Of a stretch of DNA of 64,000 nucleotides, positions 36,015 to 45,344 are shown piece by piece (positions within the stretch are counted from its first letter, which is position 1; each line of letters starts with the position of its first letter). A model generated the notes under the pieces. The model was given only the letters and a program-made list of their open reading frames with translations. It searched no databases and had not been told where the DNA came from. The position numbers and the translations under genes were made by a program. Source of the DNA: Gammaproteobacteria bacterium (GTDB lineage Bacteria > Pseudomonadota > Gammaproteobacteria > Steroidobacterales > Steroidobacteraceae); the NCBI GenBank assembly GCA_028293805.1, contig JAQGOC010000124.1:1-64000 (forward strand), given 5' to 3'.

Positions 36015-37391
36015 GTGACCATCCCCGCAAAGAATCCGCTCAGCCTCAAACGGGAAGCGACTCTCCGGAAATCAGTCGAGGCCGCGGCCATGCCAGAGAA
36101 GGAAGCGGGCACGACCATTGACCCGTTTGGCCACGACCGACAGGTTACGAATCGGCGCAAACTCCCGCATCGGTATGGCTGGCGGGCCTCTCTGCGCGCC
36201 TTTGAACGCCGGCTCAAGAACCTGCTGATTCCGACTCTTGGGACCCTTATGCGCCCGCGCGGCTCACGCGAACCCCCGAATTGGAGTGCCGGTCCGCATC
36301 GCGTGCTGTACCTCCGATACGATCGGATTGGCGACATGGTGTTGGCGACTGGCATCATCAAGGCAATCGTGTCGGCACAGCCGACGGTCAAAGTGGACGT
36401 GCTGGCCTCGGCCGCCAATGCTGCGGTACTGCGTGGCAATCCTTACGTCCACGCCGTCGTTACGGTCGATAAGAAGCGTCCCTGGAGCTATTTGACCGCT
36501 CTCCTGCGCATCCGGCGCACACGCTACGACGCCGTTGTAGACGCAATGGTTTTGACCCCCTCGCTCACTTCCACCCTGCTTATGTGGGCCAGTAGCGCCC
36601 GTCACCGCATCGGCATTGCCGAGCGGGGAAATGACTCTGCTCTGACCATACGGGTGAATAGAGTCCCGGATGCGGTCCATTGGATTGACCGCTCAGCAGC
36701 ACTCCTTGCAGCCTTCGGCGTCGATCCACACAGGAGCTCAGCCGAGGTTCGCGGTACCCTCGTGATGTCAGGCACTCATCCGGCGGGACGGTCGTCCAAG
36801 CAGGCTACTGGCTGGGGTATCTGGCGGCCCGAACTCTTTCTCACCGCATCAGAATTGCGTCAAGGCGAAGCGTACTGGCACTCAGCGGACGGCCTGGCAC
36901 CCTACCCTCGAGGTGCCAGGTGCCGGCTCGTCGTGAACGTTTCCGCGAGTTCCCGTGAACGCTACTGGCCGCAGGAGCACTTCATCACGACCCTTATCCG
37001 CATCCGGATGTGCTTCCCGGATGTGTCAATCCTCGTCATCGGCACCCCGGACGACGCGGCGCGCATGGCACAAATTGCTGGTAGCGGCGGCGCGTTAGCC
37101 GCCTATACGCCTCACTATCGGCAGATGATGGCCATTGTCGCGAGGAGCGATGTGGTGTTCACCGCGGATACATCCGTGACACACGTGGCTTCCGCCTTCT
37201 GGAAGCCGTCGGTGGTTATGTTTGTTGGAGAAGGTGGCGCGTGCTGGGGACCGTACGGTACCGCGGGCCAGGTAATTTCGACGGATGCCCCGTCGCTCGA
37301 GTCCACTGATGTGGATCCTGTCATACGAGCTTTGGAATCGCTGCTCGCGGCCGAGCGATTTGCGATCACGGACTCTATCCATCTTGCGTGA
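36015..37391 (+). CDS. Glycosyltransferase family 9 (heptosyltransferase-like)
   Basis: 458-residue protein of the ADP-heptose:LPS heptosyltransferase family (GT9), which builds lipopolysaccharide core or related envelope glycans at the inner face of the cytoplasmic membrane. The N-terminal domain begins VLYLRYDRIGDMVLATGIIKAI with the usual R-x-D-x-x-GD pattern. The C-terminal domain has PHYRQMMAIVARSDVVFTADTSVTHVASAF, the acceptor/donor motif (D-T-x-x-x-H-x-A-x-A). A basic N-terminal extension of about 90 residues is unusual and may mean the start is later (an ATG at 36090 is an option). It stands alone and converges on the carboxylesterase gene. Confidence 0.85.
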   Translation: MTIPAKNPLSLKREATLRKSVEAAAMPEKEAGTTIDPFGHDRQVTNRRKLPHRYGWRASLRAFERRLKNLLIPTLGTLMRPRGSREPPNWSAGPHRVLYLRYDRIGDMVLATGIIKAIVSAQPTVKVDVLASAANAAVLRGNPYVHAVVTVDKKRPWSYLTALLRIRRTRYDAVVDAMVLTPSLTSTLLMWASSARHRIGIAERGNDSALTIRVNRVPDAVHWIDRSAALLAAFGVDPHRSSAEVRGTLVMSGTHPAGRSSKQATGWGIWRPELFLTASELRQGEAYWHSADGLAPYPRGARCRLVVNVSASSRERYWPQEHFITTLIRIRMCFPDVSILVIGTPDDAARMAQIAGSGGALAAYTPHYRQMMAIVARSDVVFTADTSVTHVASAFWKPSVVMFVGEGGACWGPYGTAGQVISTDAPSLESTDVDPVIRALESLLAAERFAITDSIHLA

Positions 37392-37422
37392 CCAGCCGGG
37401 CAATCCCGATCGCATCCAAATG

Positions 37423-39123
37423 CTACTCGAGATGCTCCCGCAATCGACCAGGTGAAAGGTGGCAGAACGTGGGCGAAAAGCGCCGTTGAGCTGCGAGGTC
37501 GGCGCCGATGCCCATTTCGAGGAATGGCTCCTCGTCGTTGTTCCAGGCAGGCCAGTTCGGCAAGCCCGCCGAATTGGGGTTACCGGTCTTGGCAAACTGG
37601 GTCCAGTAAGCCTGGATGGCAGCGGAAAGCCTCGAGTCTGCGCTCGTGAACGGCAGCCATCGCCAACTCGGATCCTCGAACTCACGAAAAACATAGGGGA
37701 GTTCCAGGCTATGGAAAGCCCCGAGCTCAGCGGCACCCTTGCCCGGGATCGTGCGGTCGAAGCGGTAGACGAATGCCTTCTGCCCTGACGCAAGCACGAG
37801 AGTCGCCATGGCCCCCAACGGGCAGGCCACGAGCATGTCATTACTCGCCTGGTCGATCGCCGCGTCTCGATGAATCAGCGCCTTGGCGAGATACCAGGCG
37901 ATCGCTGGATTAGTCCATGCTCCATAGAGTGGCGCCGCAGCGTCCGCCAGCCTGCCGATGGCTTGACGAGCGCCGCCGCCGCTGCTGTCCGTCTCCGAGG
38001 TTTGCCGTGCCGCCGCGCCGACCCGGAACGCGCTCAATTCGCGTCCGTTCAGCCCCAAGAGAACATCGACTCGTGAGATCTCACTCCTGGCGAACGCCTC
38101 TTGTGGCGATCGTGGCAGCACCCACCCGTCTACGACGATAGGCGCGGGGCCAATGTCCTGGAAGTGAGCCTTCAACACTTGGTCGGCGAGCTCCGCCAGC
38201 TGCGCACCCGGCAGGCCCCGAAGATTCTGCAATGTCGAAGTAAAGTGGCCAGGGGCCGCCCTGCCGATAGCCGCTCCGGCAGATTCGGTTTCCGCGAGAG
38301 TGCGCACCGGGCCCACTCCGAACGGAGGCCCGCTCTCGGAGATCACACGTTTGAACAATCCCGCGGACAGCGGCGAAGTGACCAGCAATCCCGCGTCGAT
38401 TGCGCCTGCCGACTCGCCAAACAGCGTAACGTTTTTGGGGTCCCCGCCAAAACGGCTGATATTCTTCCGGACCCACTCCAGCGCGGCGAGTTGGTCGAGC
38501 AACCCGTAGTTGCCCGAGCTGTGATGGGCTGACTCCGCGCTCAGCTCGGGATGACTGAAAAATCCGAACACCCCGAGGCGGTAGTTGAGGGTGACGAGCA
38601 CGACGCCGTGCGACACGAGCGCTGCGCCATCGTAGGTGGACTGCGATCCGCTGCCAGCCACATTTGAGCCTCCATGTAACCAGACCATGACAGGCAAAGC
38701 GCTGTGCGTTGGCCAGGCCGGCACCCAGACGTTGAGATATAGACAATCCTCAGACGACTGCACTGGCTCACCCTGATAGTGTGCTCCGTAGGCATGCGCC
38801 AGGGGCGCCACGAATCCGCTTAGACCGCTGATGCCCTGAGTGCACGCATCCCCCGGCTGACTCGCATCCCGCACTCCGGACCATGGTGCGAGGGGCTGCG
38901 GCTCCCGCCATCGAAAGTCACCCACCGGTGGGCGGGCAAATGGAATGCCCCTGAAGACTGCGCCCGCGCCATACTGTAGACCGCGCAGCTTTCCCTCCGC
39001 GAGTTCGGCGAGAGGCCGATCGCCAGCCGCAGAAGACGGCCCCTGCGCACCACCCTGCAGAAAAGGCACTACGACAACAGCGAAAACGAGTCGTGCGCAG
39101 GCTGACCATCGAGGAAATATCAT
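37423..39123 (-). CDS. Exported type B carboxylesterase
   Basis: 566-residue alpha/beta-hydrolase of the carboxylesterase type B family with a signal peptide (about 1-27). The nucleophile Ser238 sits in FGESAGA, the oxyanion hole in LHGGSN (149-153), the acid in a later Asp/Glu region and the catalytic His in AFHSLELPYVF. Family landmarks SEDCLYLNVW and FGGDPKNVTLFGESAG are intact. It likely cleaves carboxylic esters in the periplasm or outside the cell. It lies 88 bases after the aldolase gene on the same strand and could be part of the TonB receptor-MtnA-aldolase transcription unit, perhaps freeing the transported substrate from an ester. Confidence 0.9.
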   Translation of the reverse strand: MIFPRWSACARLVFAVVVVPFLQGGAQGPSSAAGDRPLAELAEGKLRGLQYGAGAVFRGIPFARPPVGDFRWREPQPLAPWSGVRDASQPGDACTQGISGLSGFVAPLAHAYGAHYQGEPVQSSEDCLYLNVWVPAWPTHSALPVMVWLHGGSNVAGSGSQSTYDGAALVSHGVVLVTLNYRLGVFGFFSHPELSAESAHHSSGNYGLLDQLAALEWVRKNISRFGGDPKNVTLFGESAGAIDAGLLVTSPLSAGLFKRVISESGPPFGVGPVRTLAETESAGAAIGRAAPGHFTSTLQNLRGLPGAQLAELADQVLKAHFQDIGPAPIVVDGWVLPRSPQEAFARSEISRVDVLLGLNGRELSAFRVGAAARQTSETDSSGGGARQAIGRLADAAAPLYGAWTNPAIAWYLAKALIHRDAAIDQASNDMLVACPLGAMATLVLASGQKAFVYRFDRTIPGKGAAELGAFHSLELPYVFREFEDPSWRWLPFTSADSRLSAAIQAYWTQFAKTGNPNSAGLPNWPAWNNDEEPFLEMGIGADLAAQRRFSPTFCHLSPGRLREHLE

Positions 39124-39211
39124 ACCGTCGATCTAAACCGAGCTTTGGCTAGTGTTGCATCATGCCAGCACCACTCGGGTCTGACGATAACGATCGGCCG
39201 GCGCTGATAAT

Positions 39212-39913
39212 TTAGGATTTCACTCCGCAGGCTCCAAGTGTCTCACCGCCAAAGGCGAGATCAGGATCGGTCGCGTCCTGCTTCCCGTAGGTACGGAATT
39301 TCTCCATGACATGCTGCATCTTGACATCATCTAGAATTCGGACATTCCCTACGGCTAGTGCCGCGCAATATTGTGCGGCGAGGTTTTCGACTTCGCCGGC
39401 AAGCCTGAGAGCGGCAGAAAGATCTGCGCCAACCGCGATGACGCCGTGATTGGCAAGCAAACACGCCTTCCGACCATCCAAGGCGGCAACCGCGGCGTCG
39501 GAAAGCTCCTGTGTGCCGAACATGTGATACGGCGCACAACGGATGTCGGGCCCGCCCGCGACCGCCACCATGTAATGGAACGCAGGGATCCCCCGACCGG
39601 TGCAAGCGAGCCCCGTTGCATTGCGCGAATGGGTATGAACGATGGCTCCAACGTCATCCCGCGACTTGAATATGTCACGGTGAAACCGCCATTCACTCGA
39701 CGGGCGGCTGCGACCGAACCAACGGCCATCGAAGTCCATTAGCGGAATGTCACCGGCTTCGAGGGCGTCATAAGCCATTCCGGTGGGACTAACAAAAAAC
39801 CGCCGCTCATCGCGACGCAGACTGATGTTGCCGGAAGTGCCGTACGTCAAACCTCGATGCGCGAGCTCGCGACAGGCGGCAACGACTGCTTCGCGCAGGC
39901 CGTCGTCCGTCAT
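39212..39913 (-). CDS. Class II aldolase, 5-deoxy/5-methylthio-ribulose-phosphate type
   Basis: About 233-residue zinc aldolase of the class II aldolase/adducin family. Zinc ligands and catalytic residues are visible: GTSGNIS (25-31), Glu74 in SSEWRFH, His93 and His95 in VHTHS, and His156 in LANHGV. The ATG at 39913 overlaps the stop of the mtnA-type gene (ATGA), showing coupling. Alongside an MtnA isomerase this suggests splitting of 5-methylthioribulose-1-phosphate or 5-deoxyribulose-1-phosphate into DHAP and an aldehyde, as in the known DHAP shunt. Fuculose-phosphate aldolase or MtnB dehydratase activity are alternatives. Confidence 0.85.
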   Translation of the reverse strand: MTDDGLREAVVAACRELAHRGLTYGTSGNISLRRDERRFFVSPTGMAYDALEAGDIPLMDFDGRWFGRSRPSSEWRFHRDIFKSRDDVGAIVHTHSRNATGLACTGRGIPAFHYMVAVAGGPDIRCAPYHMFGTQELSDAAVAALDGRKACLLANHGVIAVGADLSAALRLAGEVENLAAQYCAALAVGNVRILDDVKMQHVMEKFRTYGKQDATDPDLAFGGETLGACGVKS

Positions 39914-41019
39914 CGCGCCAGCGGAATCGGCCATTCTGCTCCTCGCTCCGGATACAGGCTCAGCAAGCCGGCACGGCTTGCGGAACAGACGCCGCGCTCG
40001 GTGATCAAGGCGGTCACCAAGCTTCCAGGCGTCACGTCGAACGCCAGGTTGAGCGCCGGGCTCGCCTCCGGCACCACCCGCACAGTCTCTATGGAGCCGG
40101 AGGAGGTCCGACCACTGATATGGGTGAGCTCCATCGGTGATCGCTCCTCGATAGGGATATCCCGGCCCCGATCGAGAGACCAATCGATAGTGCTGACCGG
40201 CAGCGCCGCATAGAAAGGTACACTATTATGGTGTGCGGCAAGCGCCTTGAGGTACGTGCCAACCTTATTGCACACATCGCCCGCCGCCGTGGTCCGGTCG
40301 CTGCCGACGATAACCATATCGACCTGGTCCCGTTGCATGAGATGACCGCCGAGGTTATCGGCGATCACCGTGTGAGGTACCCCGTGCGCACCGAGCTCGA
40401 AGGCGGTCAGAGCAGCCCCCTGATTGCGTGGCCTGGTTTCGTCCACCCAGACGTGGACCTGGATTCCGGCATCATGGGCCATGTAGATAGGCGAAAGCGC
40501 CGTGCCCCAATCGACGCACGCGAGCCAACCCGCGTTGCAATGGGTGAGGATGTTCACCCTGCCCCCGGCCGTGTTGGCTAATCCCCGGATGATCTCGAGG
40601 CCATGGATGCCGATTGAACGGCACTGTTCGACGTCGGCGTCGCAGATCGCCGACGCCTCCCGAAACGCTACATCGACCCGGTCTTTCGGCGCGACTCCAC
40701 CAAGCGCGCTACACATTCTCTTCAACGCCCAGGCTAAATTGATGGCAGTCGGACGGGTAGCCTGCAGTATCCGCGCTGCATACTCGAGATGCGCGTCCGA
40801 GGCGTCTGCGCGTAGCGCGAGCGCTATGCCGTAGGCGGCGGTGGCCCCTATCAGGGGCGCCCCGCGTACCACCATGGTCCGAATCGCCTGCGCGGCGTCA
40901 TCAAGAGTGTCGAGATCGACCACCGCGAAATCAAAGGGTAGTCGAGACTGGTCGATGACCCGGACGGCTCCGGCAGCCGTGAGCCATATAGTGCGGTAGT
41001 GAGTGCCCGAAATCTTCAT
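39910..41019 (-). CDS. mtnA: S-methyl-5-thioribose-1-phosphate isomerase (MtnA)
   Basis: 369-residue isomerase of the eIF2B-related family, converting 5-methylthioribose-1-phosphate (or 5-deoxyribose-1-phosphate) to the ribulose form. The catalytic Cys161 is in LTHCNAGWLA, the catalytic Asp241 in VGSDRTTAAGDV, and the phosphate-binding RGAP motif at 52-55. The length matches MtnA rather than the smaller ribose-1,5-bisphosphate isomerases. It starts 13 bases after the TonB receptor stop codon and overlaps the aldolase start. No mtnK kinase or mtnP phosphorylase is in the window, so the phosphorylated substrate must be made elsewhere. Confidence 0.92.
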   Translation of the reverse strand: MKISGTHYRTIWLTAAGAVRVIDQSRLPFDFAVVDLDTLDDAAQAIRTMVVRGAPLIGATAAYGIALALRADASDAHLEYAARILQATRPTAINLAWALKRMCSALGGVAPKDRVDVAFREASAICDADVEQCRSIGIHGLEIIRGLANTAGGRVNILTHCNAGWLACVDWGTALSPIYMAHDAGIQVHVWVDETRPRNQGAALTAFELGAHGVPHTVIADNLGGHLMQRDQVDMVIVGSDRTTAAGDVCNKVGTYLKALAAHHNSVPFYAALPVSTIDWSLDRGRDIPIEERSPMELTHISGRTSSGSIETVRVVPEASPALNLAFDVTPGSLVTALITERGVCSASRAGLLSLYPERGAEWPIPLAR

Positions 41020-41031
41020 TGCACCGACTCG

Positions 41032-43497
41032 TCAGAACTCGTAACGTCCATAAACTCCGTAAGTTCGCGGCTGATTTGTCAAGAAGCCGACGCGCGCGCT
41101 GCGACCGCGCTCGTAATCGAGCGCCAGCGCTGCGTTCTTGTCAGTAATATTGTTCACGTAGCCCGCTGCCTGCCAGCGAGCGCCCTTCAACCCGAATCTC
41201 AGGTTGGCGAGAGTGTAGCTCGGCAGCTCCGGATTGAACGTGATCAATGACGTCGACAGCGGCCCCCCCAGAACAATCAGGCGCGCCGCATTCGGTGCCG
41301 CGGCCGAAGGGCACCCCGCACAAATCGCACCGAATCCCGGCTCCTCGTTCTCGAACTGGGAGAACGAGGAACCCACGTACTGCACGGTCAGGTTGGCGAA
41401 GAACTCCCTGTTATCCATCACCGGCAGGGTGTAGCCCACGCTCGCGGCAGCCTGGGCCTTCGGTGCCGTCGGCAGACGATTGCCATTGGCAAGGCCCCCA
41501 ACCACCACCACGTTGCCATTCTGGTCCGTAGACGTGACCGAAGAGGTGAGCTTGGCATCGAGGAACGTCGCAGACAGGCCGAAATCCCAATTTACATCAG
41601 GCCTGGCGAACAACTCCGCCTCGACTCCCGCGCTCCGGGCGGTCGGCACATTGAAGACCACTCGCGATGAACAGGTTCCCGCTGTCGTCGTGGCCTGCAG
41701 ATCCTTGATGTCCGCGTAGAACGCCGCGACATTGAATGTCACGCGCCGCTCGAGCCACTGTGTCTTGGCTCCGATCTCGTAGTTCCAGGTCTTCTCGTCC
41801 TGCCAATTCGACTTGTTGCCGAACACTGCCCTGTCGGTCGGCGAGCACAGCGGCAGGTTGATGGGATCATTGATACCGCCCAGCCGAAATCCGCGGGCAG
41901 CCTGGGCATTGAGCTGCACGTCATCGGTCAGCTTGTAACTGACAATGGCGCGCGGCGAAGTGCCGCTCGAGTTCGTCGACGCCGGGATCACTCCCGGAAC
42001 CGGTGGATTGGTGTTTGGCACGAAAGTCTCGCCGGCGAAGGCGCCGGCAAACAGCACGTCCTTGTCCTCGCTGAACTTGTAGTAGCGCAGACCGCCAGTG
42101 AGCGCCAGCTGACCGGTAACGTGCCAGGTGGCTTCGCCGAAGCCGGCGTACTGCTTGAGCCGGTAGCTCAAGTCCGAGAAAAAGGGCGTGTCGACCGGTG
42201 CGTTGGTAGCCGACCCCGGCACGCCGATGAGGGCGTCATATCCCGCGGTCGGCAGATCCTGGCCGTAATGACGGTTCACATGTTGAAAGAAGGCGCCAAC
42301 CAGCCAGTCCACCTGCTCGTTGCCGTTCGATGCCAGCCGGATCTCCTCCGAAATAACATTCAGCCCGGTGCGATCGTACAGCGGCGAGTTGACGCGCGCG
42401 GCCGCTTCTATGTTGGGAACTGCACCGAGAATGTCGACGGTTACGCTGCCCGTCAGCTGGGTTGCGTCGCGCAGGACGCGAACCTCCCGGTGCGTGTACG
42501 AAGTGACCGATGTGAGGGTCGCACGGCCGAGGCTGTAGTCAACCTTCAAATCAGTGAGCAGAAACTGGTCGCTCAGACCTTCCCGCAGCTGGGTGTACTG
42601 CTCGAGACGGCCGATGGACACCGGAGACACTGCCGTGTATGGATTTGCGAGAATGTTGTAGAGGTCGACCCGCGGGTAACCGTTCGTGGTCAAGTTCTGG
42701 TAAAGCACGCGCGGCGTGATGGACAGCTCATCGGTGGGCTTGACCAGCAGCGCCAGCCGCATGCCGGCGCGATCTCCGTCGTTCACATCCTTCCTGAGGC
42801 CGCCGCCTGGCTGAATGGCGTCGATGAATCCGGGCAGGTGGTGCCAATAGACCACGATACGGGCTGCGGCGATATCGCTCATTGGAATGTTCACTGCACC
42901 CCTGACAGACCCGCCCTGCCCGCCATGTGCGACCTGTTCGAACGACCCGTCCGTGATAGCCTCGAACTTGCCGATCTGCGGCTGCCGGGTGATATAGCGA
43001 ACGGTGCCGGCTTCGGAGCCTGCGCCGAAAAGGGTACCTTGCGGGCCGCGCAGCACCTCGAAGCGGTCGATGTCGAACAGCTCCAGATCCGGAGTGAAGA
43101 GGGCTACCGAGATCGGGGACTCATCAAGATAGACGCCCACCTGCTCCTTGACGCCAGGCTGGTCGCGGATGACCTGTCCCGAGCTGATGCCACGAATCGC
43201 CATCTGGCTTTGGCCAGGACCCAGGTCCGCGACGGCAAACCCCGCGATGTTGCGTGCGAGATCGACGATATTTTCGCTGCCGGTATCGCGGATCTGCGCC
43301 TCACTGCTCGCAGAAACCGAAAACGGAACATCCTGCAGATTGGCGGTGCGCTTTTGCGCAGTGACGATGACCTCCGCCAGCGCTCCCGGCGCCTGTTCCG
43401 CCTGCTGAGCACCAGCCAAGACAGGCAGTGCGCCCCAGCCGATCACTGCAACGGAAAACGCCAGGTTTCTGATGAAGCTTGATCGAATGATTCCCAT
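41032..43497 (-). CDS. TonB-dependent receptor upstream of mtnA
   Basis: About 821-residue outer membrane receptor. A signal peptide (NLAFSVAVIGWGALPVLAGA) is followed by EVIVTAQKRTANLQDVP, a plug with MAIRGISSGQ and FEVLRGPQGTLFGAGSEAGTVRY, and a beta barrel ending in TYGVYGRYEF with the terminal Phe favoured by the BAM machinery. The ATG at 43497 is preferred because GGGGGGAG lies just before it and the signal peptide begins here. It is the first gene of a set with MtnA and a class II aldolase, so a methylthio- or deoxyadenosine-related compound or a pentose derivative is a plausible ligand. Confidence 0.92.
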   Translation of the reverse strand: MGIIRSSFIRNLAFSVAVIGWGALPVLAGAQQAEQAPGALAEVIVTAQKRTANLQDVPFSVSASSEAQIRDTGSENIVDLARNIAGFAVADLGPGQSQMAIRGISSGQVIRDQPGVKEQVGVYLDESPISVALFTPDLELFDIDRFEVLRGPQGTLFGAGSEAGTVRYITRQPQIGKFEAITDGSFEQVAHGGQGGSVRGAVNIPMSDIAAARIVVYWHHLPGFIDAIQPGGGLRKDVNDGDRAGMRLALLVKPTDELSITPRVLYQNLTTNGYPRVDLYNILANPYTAVSPVSIGRLEQYTQLREGLSDQFLLTDLKVDYSLGRATLTSVTSYTHREVRVLRDATQLTGSVTVDILGAVPNIEAAARVNSPLYDRTGLNVISEEIRLASNGNEQVDWLVGAFFQHVNRHYGQDLPTAGYDALIGVPGSATNAPVDTPFFSDLSYRLKQYAGFGEATWHVTGQLALTGGLRYYKFSEDKDVLFAGAFAGETFVPNTNPPVPGVIPASTNSSGTSPRAIVSYKLTDDVQLNAQAARGFRLGGINDPINLPLCSPTDRAVFGNKSNWQDEKTWNYEIGAKTQWLERRVTFNVAAFYADIKDLQATTTAGTCSSRVVFNVPTARSAGVEAELFARPDVNWDFGLSATFLDAKLTSSVTSTDQNGNVVVVGGLANGNRLPTAPKAQAAASVGYTLPVMDNREFFANLTVQYVGSSFSQFENEEPGFGAICAGCPSAAAPNAARLIVLGGPLSTSLITFNPELPSYTLANLRFGLKGARWQAAGYVNNITDKNAALALDYERGRSARVGFLTNQPRTYGVYGRYEF

Positions 43498-44020
43498 CGC
43501 GACTCCCCCCTCGAAGTTTGCGGCCCTGAGCAACCTGCCTGTTGATTCTTTTTTGAATGGACGGCTGAACGCGAGTGCCATGCTACCGGTTCTTGACAAT
43601 AATACACATCCAAGGGCGAAGGGAAGCACCGCAGCGCAACAGGGCCTTGTCGGTTGGAGTGTCGCTTTCATTCAATCACACACGGACTGATTTCACGTAT
43701 GGCGTTGAATCCACGACTCGCGCCCACCCTTTTTGAATCTGCCGCCTGCGTGTACGTCGCCTCGGTCTCGAGCGCTCGACGTTCAACGGCTGACGGCGCG
43801 CGGCGGGATGTGCCTCACTCCCGGACAGCTCTCACCTGCCGATTCCGCTAGGCCGACTCCTCCGGCGCCTGCTGTCGGCAGCGCACGCACGCTCATCACG
43901 CCTCAAATGTCATTCGTCCGACACCTCATCGGCCTGTCCACCGACAGCCGCGAATAGATGGCTCTTCCATGCTCCACCCTGCACGAGTTGACTCTTGCTT
44001 CTGAAGGTGCACTGTCAGCC
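43498..44020. other. Divergent intergenic region
   Basis: About 520 bases between the TonB receptor and the first DUF2382 gene, which are divergent. GGGGGGAG, the receptor's ribosome binding site, lies at the left edge. I see no palindrome or gene here that I can support; the short open frames lack family resemblance. Confidence 0.45.
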
Positions 44021-44383
44021 ATGAGCTCGGATGAAATTCTACCGCTGGTCGACGAGCAGCTGTCGGTGCGTAAGCGCCGCGTCGAGACGGGGCGCGTTCG
44101 GATCAAGACCGTTGTAGATGAGCACCAGGAGTGGGTTCAGGAAACGCTCGAACGGGAAGATATCTGCGTCGAGCGCGTAGTGGTTGACCGCGTTGTCGAG
44201 GCGCATCCGCCGATTCGTCAGGAAGGCGAGGTACTGATCATTCCGGTCGTGGAGGAGGTGATGGTAGTGGAGAAGCGCCTTCTTTTGAGGGAAGAGATCC
44301 ACGTGCGTACGCAACGACATGTCGAGCAGGTTGACGAGCCGGTGACGCTCAAGTCGACCCGTGCTGTGATCGAGCGTGAGTGA
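44021..44383 (+). CDS. DUF2382 (YsnF/AvaK) domain stress protein
   Basis: About 120-residue, highly charged protein consisting of one DUF2382 domain. It contains the typical coiled pattern: LPLVDEQLSVRKRRVETGRVRIKT, EREDICVERVVVDRVVE, IPVVEEVMVVEKRLLLREEIHVRTQRHVEQVDEPVTL. Such proteins accompany stress responses, but their mechanism is unknown. The start is uncertain: ATG 44021 is used because the domain follows directly, while an ATG at 43958 is in frame. It is followed 50 bases later by a second DUF2382 gene. Confidence 0.78.
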   Translation: MSSDEILPLVDEQLSVRKRRVETGRVRIKTVVDEHQEWVQETLEREDICVERVVVDRVVEAHPPIRQEGEVLIIPVVEEVMVVEKRLLLREEIHVRTQRHVEQVDEPVTLKSTRAVIERE

Positions 44384-44433
44384 TCTCGCGCTCGGGTCAT
44401 GAGTTACCCATAACTAGACGAGAGGAGCTAGAC

Positions 44434-45282
44434 ATGATGATGCGAAAGATTACGGCCGTTTACGACTCGAAACCCGACGCACAGGCGGCACAAGACCGAT
44501 TGCTCGCACTTGGCCTGCCGCAGGAGCACATGGAAATACTCGACCAGGGCGCGCCTGGGTACTCGGGCGCGAGCACAACCGCGGAGCACAAGGGGTTGTG
44601 GGCCAGTATCAAGGAGATGTTCATTCCAGACGAGGATCGCAGAACGTTCGAGGAAAGTATTCGGCGCGGCGGCTATCTGCTGGTTGCCTCAGTAGAGGCC
44701 GACCAGGCCGATGCGGCACTCGAGGCTCTGGAGGGCTCGAATGCCGTCGACCTTGAGCGCCGACAGGAGCAATGGAGAGCTGAGGGTTGGTCCGGACAGG
44801 ACGCGGCGGGCGAGCCCCGTACAGCGGCGGTGCCTGACTCGAATGACGCGAGTGAGCAGACAATTCCGATCGTAAAGGAGCGTCTGCGCGTGGGTAAGCG
44901 GGAGGTCGACCAGGGCCGCGTGCGTGTCCGTTCTTTTGTCGTCGAGGAGCCGGTTCACGAAGAGGTTCGCTTGCGCGAGGAGCATGTAGATATTGAACGT
45001 CGCCCGGTCAATCAACCCACCGCGACAGGAGCCGCGGGCGATCTCTTGCGTGAACGCACGGTTGAGCTTCAGGAGACCGCGGAGGAAGCCGTTGTGGCCA
45101 AAGAAGCGGTTGTGACTGAGGAATTGCACGTACGCAAGCGTGCTGACGAGCGAGTGCAGCAGGTCGACGAGACCGTGCGTCATACAGAGGTGCAGGTAGA
45201 TGACTCACGCAGTGGTGATCGAGTCGGCCCCGATGTGACACGGAAAACGAGTCCTCCGGATGCTACGCGGCGTACGCCGTAA
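44434..45282 (+). CDS. YflT-like plus DUF2382 two-domain stress protein
   Basis: About 282 residues. The first 100 residues resemble the YflT/general stress domain (KITAVYDSKPDAQAAQDRLLALGLP, later GGYLLVASVEADQADAALEAL). After an acidic linker comes a DUF2382 domain: TIPIVKERLRVGKREVDQGRVRVRSFVVEEPVHEEVRLREEHVDIERRPV, followed by AVVTEELHVRKRADERVQQVDETVRHTEV. AGAGGAG precedes the ATG. It probably forms an operon with the preceding single-domain paralogue and is expressed under stress, though no specific promoter is evident. Confidence 0.82.
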   Translation: MMMRKITAVYDSKPDAQAAQDRLLALGLPQEHMEILDQGAPGYSGASTTAEHKGLWASIKEMFIPDEDRRTFEESIRRGGYLLVASVEADQADAALEALEGSNAVDLERRQEQWRAEGWSGQDAAGEPRTAAVPDSNDASEQTIPIVKERLRVGKREVDQGRVRVRSFVVEEPVHEEVRLREEHVDIERRPVNQPTATGAAGDLLRERTVELQETAEEAVVAKEAVVTEELHVRKRADERVQQVDETVRHTEVQVDDSRSGDRVGPDVTRKTSPPDATRRTP

Positions 45283-45322
45283 TCCCGCGCTTCGCTGCCC
45301 CAAAGGACGTACAGCGCGATTC

Positions 45323-45344
45323 CGCCCGCCCCCTGGCGGGTGGG
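45323..45344 (+). terminator. Candidate terminator after DUF2382 genes
   Basis: CCCGCC at 45326-45331 and GGCGGG at 45336-45341 pair around a 4-base loop, and flanking CCG/TGG extend the stem to nine pairs with one G-T. No T-run follows. It lies about 40 bases after the stop codon. The remaining bases to 45674 hold no gene I can support. Confidence 0.45.

Noticed and set aside
42121-43482. Long plus-strand open frame (about 450 codons) opposite a TonB receptor
   Set aside because: It is the antisense shadow of a clear receptor gene in GC-rich DNA; the translation has no family resemblance and no ribosome binding site.
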